IMG/VR virus record: IMGVR_UViG_3300020419_001285
Coordinates: 1-46,362 of that record
DNA from: a virus
Strand: one strand, 5' to 3'
Length of the DNA: 46,362 bases
The notes beneath the pieces are model-generated. The model did no database searches. It was given only the letters and a program-made list of their open reading frames with translations, and was not told where the DNA came from. Every line of letters starts with the position of its first letter. Positions within the stretch are counted from its first letter, which is position 1. The position numbers were made by a program, and so were the translations under genes. Positions 30,630 to 39,100 of this stretch are shown here, one piece after another.

Positions 30630-32439
30630 TCTTAATAGTAATTAGTTTACCATACTCAGGTAAGTAAAGATATTCAATGTCACTATTGGCAATGGTTTTA
30701 ACAGCATCTTCTAATGTTTCAACTAAAGGTTCACCACCTAAATTGAAAGAAGTATTGAACAGGATAGGACAACCAGTTTGTTTATAAAACTCACTAATTA
30801 ATTCATGATAATTTTTATTTTGTTCTTCTGTTACAGTTTGAATTCTACATGTATTATCTACATGAATAATAGCAGGAATCTTTTCTTCAACACCTGGTTT
30901 ACACTCAACAGCATACATCATAAATGGAGTCTCATCCATACCACGAAGGTCAAACCAATCATGTACATGTTCCTTTAGAATAGTACCTGCAAATGGTCTA
31001 AAGTATTCACGATGCTTAACAGTATTAACAAAGTCTTTACCTTCGGGATCACGAGGATCATATAATATAGAACGATTACCAAGAGCACGAGGACCAGACT
31101 CCGACTTACCTTGGAACATTGCTACAATATTTTCAGAGGTAATCAACTTAATTATATCTTCATGATTAGCATAATTAACAATGCCATCATACTTATCACT
31201 AACCTCTATAATATCATCTAAAGAATAATTATATTGAGGACCAAGATATAATGTGTTTATCTGAGGTTTAAGTGCATCTTCAACTTGAAATGGTTGTAAT
31301 GTCTTATAGTAAATATATAATGCTGCTCCAATAGCAGTACCAGCATCATTACTAACTGGTTCTACAAATAAATTAATACCTTCATCTTTTAACTGTTCAA
31401 GATACCAGTAGTTCGCAACACAATTCAATCCATATCCACCAGACAATACTATATTCTTTTTACCAGTCATCTCAACTGCCTTACGAATAAGTTTTAAGAC
31501 TGCTGCTTGTGTCTCAGTTTGTACTGCATATGCTAAGTCTCTTCTGTTCTGATACTTAGTTAGATCTGATTTAGGATCATCAGGATCTGGATGATCATCA
31601 AGGAAAGGATACTCATGTACATTAACATGTCCTGCATTTGGATAGGTAGGTATCATTACATTCCTATCTACCGTACCAAATTTCTTAAAGATCTTGGGTA
31701 CTTCTGGATTAGGTTTACCGTATGGAAATAGACCCATAGTTTTACCTGCCTCAATAGCATGCCATCCACAATACTGTGTAACTGCCTCGTATGCTTTCAC
31801 AATACCACAAGTCTCGTCAAGTAGATACTCAAAGGTTCCTTTCTCAGTAGGGTAAACTTCCTTTGCTTCCATGTCAGGAATGGTTGCTGTAGTAGCAGGT
31901 CCTCTAGTACCTAGATGTTTCCACACAGTATTAATTTCTTTAGGATAAGTACAATCAAATATAGATTCAACTTCCCATACTGTCTCCTGTCTATCCATGA
32001 TAGAGAAGTCAATAAATGTACCTGCACCATCAACTACTAACGCTGCTGCTTCAGTAAATCCAGAACGATAGAATGCACACGCAGCATGTAACTTATGGTG
32101 TATATTTCCTAAGTCTATAACTTGTGAATGTCCTTTCTTTGGATCTTGACCAGAATTATCATCGATCAATCCCATCTTCCTTGCAAGACCTACATAGGCA
32201 GATTCAAAAGAATATTCTAATACAGGAGCATCTTTTGCTGCCATCTGAGTGTGAGCAATGACGAGATAGTCTAGTTTATCAGTATACTCTTTGATTAGCA
32301 TCATAGATGCAAGAGGAGCACCATCATACTTGCGACGAGAAATTCTCTCCTCTTCTACAGCAAATACAATTTCACCATCTTTAAGAAGACAGACACCTCC
32401 GTTGTGTCCTCTTGCTATGCCAGCAATCCACTGTGTCAT
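30619..32439 (-). CDS. Carbamoyltransferase, NodU/CmcH family
   Basis: 606 residues, full length for the family. The N-terminal Kae1-like domain has GHNGGVCLLKDG, IHHKLHAACAF (His114/His118, metal pair), and DGAGTFIDF; mid-domain LSGGYGLNCVANYWYL and SNDAGTAIGA. The C-terminal domain shows SGPRALGNRSIL, YFRPFAGTIL, and FNTSFNLGGEP. These enzymes use carbamoyl phosphate and ATP to put a carbamoyl group on sugars or antibiotics. Next to GT9 and ADP-heptose genes, a carbamoylated heptose is a reasonable product; carbamoyl-heptose occurs in Pseudomonas LPS core. Its ATG overlaps the GT9 stop (ATGA). Confidence 0.92.
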   Translation of the reverse strand: MTQWIAGIARGHNGGVCLLKDGEIVFAVEEERISRRKYDGAPLASMMLIKEYTDKLDYLVIAHTQMAAKDAPVLEYSFESAYVGLARKMGLIDDNSGQDPKKGHSQVIDLGNIHHKLHAACAFYRSGFTEAAALVVDGAGTFIDFSIMDRQETVWEVESIFDCTYPKEINTVWKHLGTRGPATTATIPDMEAKEVYPTEKGTFEYLLDETCGIVKAYEAVTQYCGWHAIEAGKTMGLFPYGKPNPEVPKIFKKFGTVDRNVMIPTYPNAGHVNVHEYPFLDDHPDPDDPKSDLTKYQNRRDLAYAVQTETQAAVLKLIRKAVEMTGKKNIVLSGGYGLNCVANYWYLEQLKDEGINLFVEPVSNDAGTAIGAALYIYYKTLQPFQVEDALKPQINTLYLGPQYNYSLDDIIEVSDKYDGIVNYANHEDIIKLITSENIVAMFQGKSESGPRALGNRSILYDPRDPEGKDFVNTVKHREYFRPFAGTILKEHVHDWFDLRGMDETPFMMYAVECKPGVEEKIPAIIHVDNTCRIQTVTEEQNKNYHELISEFYKQTGCPILFNTSFNLGGEPLVETLEDAVKTIANSDIEYLYLPEYGKLITIKNDK

Positions 32440-33413
32440 TTACCGAACCCCTTAGTTTCTGCTTGTACAACTTTTTTCTTGACAGATTTGCCAAGTCTAT
32501 CTCTACATGATTTAATTACTGCAGAGATATCTTTCTCAGTCATAGACATACACTCATCATTTTGTATGTCTTGATAATCTTCCATAGTTAATCTGATAGG
32601 AGAAAAAGTTCTTCTATCTTCACCTAGATCTATTATATCAAATTTTGAATCATCTGGATAGGATATATTAATTGGATATGTTGATCCAATCACAGCAGTA
32701 ACTGTACTACCAACTGCCTTAGCAATATGTTGACCAACAGAATCACATCCTAAGAAATGATCTGCTCTGTCTATAATACTTGCCCAGATACGAATGTCTT
32801 CTATGTTAGGAACAATATATGCATCCTTAGATTCTCCCTCTTCTGTCTGGAATGGGAACTCAGACATTACAATCACACAATAATCTTTCTTTAAATTATT
32901 AATGATGGTGCTAATATCTGATAGATTAAAACTACGAGAGGTAGGGTCAAACATATACCCACCAGTATCCATGATACCTCTACCAAATGGTTGGATAACT
33001 ATAACTTTTTCTTTTCCTGTAGTGCTTATTGCTTCATCAACCAACTGCATTCCTTGAATACCCTCACCTTTTGCCAAGGTAATATTGGGTGCTGGTAATT
33101 CTCTAGGTTCTTCTAAACCATTAATTTCTATATCAAATGCTTGAGCAAGACTACACTTCTGATTATAATAATGCCACTGTCTATATGGTTCTGGTGTTAC
33201 ACAATCTCTATCTTTAATCTTATCTTCAAACAATCCTTTATGCCAATTATCATAGGCATACTTATGTAATATTGAATGCCCTCTGTAGAAATTCATACCA
33301 CCTTCACAGACGATTATAAAATCGTCATGAGTTTCGGCATATTTTTCCAGTGCAGGGATGGAAGCAACTACTCTACCTGCTCCACCATTAATAAAGAATA
33401 CTTTAGATCTCAT
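32436..33413 (-). CDS. Glycosyltransferase family 9-like (heptosyltransferase-like)
   Basis: 325 residues, the usual GT9 size. N-terminal FFINGGAGRVVASIPALEKY is like the GT9 opening, and the C-terminal sugar-nucleotide motif FLGCDSVGQHIAKAVGS (Asp224, His229) followed by VTAVIGST matches the D-S/T-G-x-x-H-x-A-x-x-x-G signature of heptosyltransferases. It should move a heptose or similar sugar from a nucleotide donor. The acceptor is unknown: host LPS, or a virion protein. First gene of the tightly overlapping sugar operon that runs down to 28150. Confidence 0.75.
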   Translation of the reverse strand: MRSKVFFINGGAGRVVASIPALEKYAETHDDFIIVCEGGMNFYRGHSILHKYAYDNWHKGLFEDKIKDRDCVTPEPYRQWHYYNQKCSLAQAFDIEINGLEEPRELPAPNITLAKGEGIQGMQLVDEAISTTGKEKVIVIQPFGRGIMDTGGYMFDPTSRSFNLSDISTIINNLKKDYCVIVMSEFPFQTEEGESKDAYIVPNIEDIRIWASIIDRADHFLGCDSVGQHIAKAVGSTVTAVIGSTYPINISYPDDSKFDIIDLGEDRRTFSPIRLTMEDYQDIQNDECMSMTEKDISAVIKSCRDRLGKSVKKKVVQAETKGFGK

Positions 33414-33438
33414 ACTATCACATCAACAATTTATATAG

Positions 33439-34263
33439 TCATAAAAAAACAACCTGATTTATACGGTCATACCCATCCTTAAACATGGTGGGATCAGCGT
33501 TTGGGGAGTGTAATACATCAGATTCATACATTATCATTCTATTATACACCATTTCAAACTCATGTTCAACCTTCCATACTCCATCGTATCCTCCACGCAT
33601 CCATTTATGAATATAATCCCATACCCTATCCTGATCCATCCCAACCAACTCATCAAAATTTTCTGGTTTATCAATATAATCCATAACATTATAAGGCAAT
33701 GTCATTTGTCCTTTGTAAGAATACAAATTAGTACCACCATGACACTCATCAGGGTAATTTAAAAAGATAACTATACCAAATCTATTATAATCAAAAGTTG
33801 ATTGAGTACATTGTCCAACTATACCACGAGTAACACCATGCTCATCTGTATACCCACCACTATCATCTTGATATGGTTGAGAGTATGCATCTTGATGAGG
33901 TAAACTTAAAAAAGGATTTGCATTGAGAGAATTAGAATTCATTACATTACATAAGAACCCTGCGTTATCCCAGTGAGCTTCATACATTTGATAAGTCATT
34001 CTATGTTTCCATAGACTCTCATCATAACAATACTTATCAAATAATTCTTTAGTATTTTTTTTAAATTCTGTTGTCTCTATATAACATCTCTCACCTGGAA
34101 GACCTTGAATTAATTCATTTCTTCTCCACTTCTCTGCTTGTACTGCTAGTTCTTTTAGTTCACTAGGATTATCATAAAAATTATCTACGACCAATGCAGT
34201 CCTCTTATCAGGACCAATATTTCTAATTACTTTTTCTTTACGATTAGAGTTCAGTTCAAACAT
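33439..34263 (-). CDS. Fe(II)/2-oxoglutarate-type oxygenase (DUF6445-like, HxD subtype)
   Basis: 274 residues. Metal sites: His123-x-Asp125 (SLPHQDAYSQ), His252 (ESDVLHSPNA), Arg267 (DRINQVVFL), with GIVIFLNYPDECHGGTNLYS between. The opening KRTALVVDNFYDNPSELKEL is usual for this family. A good ribosome site (GAGG) precedes ATG 34263. It is 25 bases upstream of the GT9 gene and likely heads the operon. Substrate unknown. Confidence 0.8.
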   Translation of the reverse strand: MFELNSNRKEKVIRNIGPDKRTALVVDNFYDNPSELKELAVQAEKWRRNELIQGLPGERCYIETTEFKKNTKELFDKYCYDESLWKHRMTYQMYEAHWDNAGFLCNVMNSNSLNANPFLSLPHQDAYSQPYQDDSGGYTDEHGVTRGIVGQCTQSTFDYNRFGIVIFLNYPDECHGGTNLYSYKGQMTLPYNVMDYIDKPENFDELVGMDQDRVWDYIHKWMRGGYDGVWKVEHEFEMVYNRMIMYESDVLHSPNADPTMFKDGYDRINQVVFL

Positions 34264-34281
34264 AATAAAATCCTCAGAGAC

Positions 34282-34313
34282 AAAAAAATTCCGAGAAAAT
34301 TTTTCCCGAAATT
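34282..34313 (-). terminator. Possible terminator between fibre genes and sugar operon
   Basis: An imperfect stem (AATTCCGAGAAA / TTTCCCGAAATT, two mismatches, loop of about 3) followed on the minus strand by a run of seven T. It lies 34 bases after the stop of the 256-residue gene. It is weak because of the mismatches and low GC. Confidence 0.45.
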
Positions 34314-34346
34314 TTGGAATAAAAAGTTACATTTCGTTTTGCATCC

Positions 34347-35117
34347 TTAAGGATCTATATCCTCTGCTGCTTTAGATGTACCACCACTCCAGAAATCACT
34401 AGTGTCTGCAGCATCTCCACTATTAGCAATATCATCTGGTTCATGTGGCCATACAATTCTAAATGTTTCTGTACCTATACCTGCCCAAGTTGTAGGAAGG
34501 TCTCTTAATTTCTGACGGTAATCTTTCCAAGGTGAACTAAAACTAGTAGGAGCATCATTAGGAATCTTATCATCAGATTGTTTTAAAAGAGAGTCTCTAG
34601 TTGCTCTTACCCATTCCCAACCAAATGTATGTGAATCAGCAGCAGTAGTTCCTTCGCTGTGTGTATTGTTCCACTCTGTAGCATCACTAGAGAAGACAGG
34701 ATCTCTTGGCCACTTACTATTAGTATGATCATACTCTAATGAAAGCATATCAAACACTTCTTGGAAGTGAAGATAGTCATTAAGAATAGGATTAGGTTCT
34801 GAGTCAGGACCTGAAGGAGTTTCTATCTGATAAGGACCTTCAATACCACCATAACATGCGATAGCATTCATTGGATACAAATCAGCATCTAAAGTAACTA
34901 TCTTAGCATCTGCTGGAGCATCTCTAGTCTCTGTTCCAGTTTCAAATGCATGCATTTGATGCCAGTCAGGTGATGCATCTGATCCTTTATTCTCGTACCA
35001 GAATGTTATATTCTGAGGTCCGACATAAGTACAGATTCCTGTCCTTGTTGTGTCTTGTGCCTGTCCCATCCATACTGTAGGAACAGGAAATAATACTGTT
35101 TTAGTAATGTTTGCCAT
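34347..35117 (-). CDS. Tail-fibre-associated virion protein with assembly-chaperone-like segment
   Basis: 256 residues. The middle part FGWEWVRATRDSLLKQSDDK followed by WKDYRQKLRDLPTTWAG matches the segment W-x-x-x-R-x-x-R-D-x-L-L-x-x-x-D ... W-x-x-Y-R-x-x-L-R-D-L-P found in phage tail-fibre proteins and tail assembly chaperones. N-terminal FPVPTVWMG and a Trp/Asp-rich part probably form a fibre or adhesin domain. It has its own late promoter at 35149-35156 and follows the Cys-rich adhesin-like gene. Confidence 0.7.
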   Translation of the reverse strand: MANITKTVLFPVPTVWMGQAQDTTRTGICTYVGPQNITFWYENKGSDASPDWHQMHAFETGTETRDAPADAKIVTLDADLYPMNAIACYGGIEGPYQIETPSGPDSEPNPILNDYLHFQEVFDMLSLEYDHTNSKWPRDPVFSSDATEWNNTHSEGTTAADSHTFGWEWVRATRDSLLKQSDDKIPNDAPTSFSSPWKDYRQKLRDLPTTWAGIGTETFRIVWPHEPDDIANSGDAADTSDFWSGGTSKAAEDIDP

Positions 35118-35148
35118 TGGTTTTGTTCAGGTGTACTCCCTCATTTGT

Positions 35149-35156
35149 TATTTATA
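35149..35156 (-). promoter_or_regulatory. T4-type late promoter TATAAATA
   Basis: Perfect minus-strand TATAAATA in the 40-base gap, 31 bases before the ATG at 35117. Confidence 0.7.
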
Positions 35157-35157
35157 A

Positions 35158-36036
35158 TTAAGACCATGAAGTCACAACAACTAAACCGCCGTTACCGTGA
35201 TCTCCCCAACATTGTCCACCTTGAGTAGATCCAGAGTGTCCTCCTCCACCAGGCCAGATAGATGGTGATGAGCAACATCCTCTAGCATTACCATATGAAC
35301 AACGGTTTGTTCCAAAGTTTCTATTAGCAGACCAAGGACCTGGAGGTGTAGAAGCAACTGACCATGCACCAGAGTGACAGTTAACATGCTTTAATTCTCC
35401 ACCAGAAACACCACAAATATAGAATTCGTTCTCATTGTTCATTGAAGATGCTGTATCTTGTGAATCAGGCCATGATGCAGAGCAACCGTTGAAGCAGTTG
35501 TTTCTTTGTGCTTGCTTAAGACAAGTATAGCAACTAGAAGTACAACGCTTAACACCATATGTTCCACCTTGCATACAGAAAGTTCCTAGTCCACCACCCT
35601 GAACATAAGAAGGACATCCGTAAAATCCACAACCAGTTCGTCCATTACAACATCCACAACATGAACATCTACTACTTGAACCAGCACAGATTGTATATTG
35701 TGTAGCACCTGCAGTAAAGTGACCGCAGTTTGCATAGACTGTCTTAGTAGCGTAACCACCACCGCCACCACCAGTACCAGGACCACCACCACAGCATCTA
35801 GCAGGACCACCAGATCCTCCACCAGATATAATTTCAAATTGAATTGTTTGAACTTTAGAAGGTACAGTCCATTGATAACAACATCCTCCGTTACATGGGT
35901 TGTTATTACAGCAGTTGAAGTAGAAACTTCGGCATTGGATACCAGTCGATAGACCAGTAACCTGTCCTGGACCTAGAGAGTCTGGTATGACTGCCTGATC
36001 CCCCTGTATCTTTTTATATGTTTGATAATTAGCCAT
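35158..36036 (-). CDS. Cys- and Gly-rich adhesin-like fibre protein
   Basis: 292 residues, of which 29 are Cys, and about one fifth Gly. Cys come in pairs and clusters (NCCNNNPCNGGCCYQW; RCSCCGCCNGRTGCGFYGC), and poly-Gly runs occur (GGGPGTGGGGGGYATK; WPGGGGHSG). The final strand GNGGLVVVTSWS and the Gly-rich jelly-like core (EIISGGGSGG) resemble Gly-rich domains at the tips of phage fibres and T4-like adhesins. The Cys may form many disulfides or bind metal. Own late promoter (36067-36074) and a terminator upstream indicate separate expression. Receptor binding is inferred. Confidence 0.75.
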   Translation of the reverse strand: MANYQTYKKIQGDQAVIPDSLGPGQVTGLSTGIQCRSFYFNCCNNNPCNGGCCYQWTVPSKVQTIQFEIISGGGSGGPARCCGGGPGTGGGGGGYATKTVYANCGHFTAGATQYTICAGSSSRCSCCGCCNGRTGCGFYGCPSYVQGGGLGTFCMQGGTYGVKRCTSSCYTCLKQAQRNNCFNGCSASWPDSQDTASSMNNENEFYICGVSGGELKHVNCHSGAWSVASTPPGPWSANRNFGTNRCSYGNARGCCSSPSIWPGGGGHSGSTQGGQCWGDHGNGGLVVVTSWS

Positions 36037-36066
36037 TGTTTAAGCCGAATGGTGGTTCGTTAGTTG

Positions 36067-36074
36067 TATTTATG
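36067..36074 (-). promoter_or_regulatory. T4-type late promoter (CATAAATA)
   Basis: CATAAATA on the minus strand, matching NATAAATA, 30 bases before ATG 36036 and directly after the terminator of the 1337-residue fibre gene. Confidence 0.55.
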
Positions 36075-36080
36075 AAAGAA

Positions 36081-36097
36081 GGGGGTATTTAACCCCC
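36081..36097 (-). terminator. Intrinsic terminator after the large fibre gene
   Basis: A strong GC stem (GGGGGT / ACCCCC) with a 5-base loop, followed on the minus strand by TTCTTTC. It lies nine bases after the stop of the fibre gene. Confidence 0.75.
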
Positions 36098-36106
36098 ATG
36101 AATCTA

Positions 36107-39100
36107 TTAGATGGTAATGATTCTCCATCCTTGTGTGCCATCATAGAACACAAGTTCAAATGCAGCACCCTCAGTATTAACTGTTAGGTCAGCAGCGTCA
36201 CCCATGATTGGGTTACCGTTTCTACCAATTGTTAGTGCGTTTGAATCAAATGATTTGGTAACATCGAAGAATCTAATGCTATCACCTTTGATTGGTGAGG
36301 AAGGTAGAGTAACAGTGAATCCACCACCTGTTGTGTTACAGAAGATTTGCTGTTTGTTAGAGGCAGTAACTCCAGAAGTAGCATCGACATTCTGATATGC
36401 ACCTACAGGTAACCAGTTTGAACCGTTGTAGTATTCATAACTGTTTGTATCAGTATCGTAGCGAAGTCCACCATTAAGTAGTGCGTTACCAGTAGGTCTT
36501 CCTGCTTGAGAACCTCTAGGTGGAACTAAGATTCCTGATGTGGAATCCATCTTACCTCTTGTTAAGAATCCACGAACTGCTTTCTCTGTAGGACATGCTT
36601 GGTTAGAATCACCAGACATAAGTTCATCAGAGGAGAATTCGTTAATCGCTTCACCAATCTGTCCACCGATAGCACCCAGTCTTAGTTCTGTCAAACCAGA
36701 TAAGTTGAAAGCGGAAGCATCCAAGGTAGCAGCACCAGTTAACTGGTTAACAGAGAAGTATTCTCCAACTCTGAAGTTACCTCCTTGGTCAGTTGATACG
36801 AAGAAGATCTTACCAGAGTTAGTTACATTAGTTTCATTACCCTGTGATGCTGTATTCTCATCAGTGTTAGGATAGTTTGTTTGTGCAGTGTTACCTGTAC
36901 CAATCAATAGGAAGTCATGACCAGTAAGTCTTAGTTTAGAGAACTTACTTCTCATTGCAAACTCTTGATTGTCGAATGACTTAGGAGCAGATCCCTTACC
37001 AGGTGCCACATTAATTGTTGCACGACCATTCGCTTGCTGAACAGCATTAGTTGCTGCACTTACAAATGTATGAGCACTTGTATTTGTAGAAGGAATATTT
37101 TCTAGTGACTGGAAGGAGAATGTATTAACAGTCGTTGCAGATAGAGCAACTAATGTTCTATGTAATGGGTCAGCTTTACCAGCGTTAACACCTGTACCTG
37201 TAGCACGAGGATAAGTCTTCTGAGCAACACCACCATCTAGAGAACAAGTAAATGTTAATGAGTTAGGTGTTAGTTGAATCTTATCTCCAACCATCATACC
37301 GTGATTATTAGATGTCAACTGTACGATACCTGTTGATGGGTTATAGGAACCTGCACTTGGAGTGTAGTTATTACCAGCAACATAGTTTGTTATAGCTCTT
37401 AAGATGTAAGTATTAGTATCAGAGAATCCCATACCAACAGTAGTGAATCCTAAAGCATCACCAACAATAGGTGTTGTCGAGAGTCCAGTAACCTCAAAGA
37501 GGATATCTGCCTGTCCATTTGCTGCATTAGAACCAGTACCCATTCTAAAGTATCCAGTAGCACCAGCACCAACAGAGTCAACCTCAACATATTCGCCAGG
37601 AGTGAAGACTGTTGTACCAATACCAACCGCAGGGTTAATATCAGCAGCGTCTAAGAATGTGTTACCAAATCCAACGAAGTACTTGAAGTAAATTGCATCT
37701 GATGCAGACTGATCGTTAGTTAATTCAGCACGAGCACCTGAGACAGTACCACGCATTGTTGCACCAACAGCAAGAGTTCCAACATAAGTTCCAACAACAG
37801 TTGTCATCTTATCACCGAACATCCTACCGAATCTAGGAGTCTCTAGTGTAGAGAATCCACATGCAATAGCACCGTAAGTACCATAAGAGTTGTTACCTGA
37901 TAGAGATCTAATTTCTGATCCATCATCAGATACATATCCGAATGCACAATAGTATGTGAAGGAAGATACAATCTCAGCGAGAGCATCATCTTCTAGGAAG
38001 AATCCTACACCACCCGAATGAATATTCGTAAAGGCATCGAACACCATCGATTTACCACCAGCACCTTCAGGTGCTAAGTTGTGGACACCACCCTCAATAA
38101 AGATACCAATAGCACCTTGATGTCCTGTACCATCAAGACAAACATCAGAGAATGCAGTACAGTCTTTAATGTATGGTGAACGGTTTAGAATAGGATCGGT
38201 TGGGTTTAATCTGAAGTATACACCACATGCAGTAGTACCTACACCAGTCTTAATTTGCCACTTATCAGTCTCGAAAGGATCGTTAACATCATAATCAAAT
38301 CCCTGCAAACCACGCATTGTGATTGCCTGAACTGTAGTAGAGTCAGACACAAAGAACATAGTCTGACGAGCGTTAGGAATAACACCCTCAGTTGATATGC
38401 CAGGAGCAGGTTGAATTGTTGAACCTCTTAGAACATCACCAGCAATTGAGAAGTTCTTAGGTAGAGTAATTGGTAACTCTTCAGAGAATACACCAGCAGA
38501 TAGTTTGATAATAACAGGTGAAGAGTCAGTAACAGTACCACCACTTACATATGTGTGTGCGATAGTTGAGATACTGACATTGGTTACGAAAGTATCAGAG
38601 TCAGTTACACTGTCAACTTTAAAGTAGAACCCTTGTGTACCATCTGGGAAAATCGTAGTTGTTAAACCAGAGAAACCAGGAGCACAAGTGAATGCTATAC
38701 CAGAAAGTCTGATGTCACCTCTTGGGAATAGACCGTGGTTAGCAGCAGTAACAGTTGCAATACCAGAAGTATTATCATAAACAAAGTTAGTAATGTTAGA
38801 TACTTTCTGTGCTGCAGTAGATGCGTAGGAAATATTCTGCCATGCATCGTCAGGAGTTAGACCAGAGTTATCGTTTGAACCTTGCTGTGCGTCAATGAAA
38901 TATATTTTTGTTCTTTGTCCAGCATACTGCCATTCAACTTCATCAGTACTTGATACTCTTAAGAATGTACCTTGAGTACCAATACCCTGTCTTGAAGGAC
39001 CAGTACCATCTCTAGTTAAGATGTCACCTTTAGTTGTTAAGAGTGCTGCACTATCACCTATAGCAAATGCTTGCCACATGGTAACAGCAGTACCAGGTTG

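Noticed and set aside
33276-33762. Plus-strand frames opposite the GT9 and oxygenase genes
   Set aside because: No ribosome sites, and the minus-strand genes have clear motifs.
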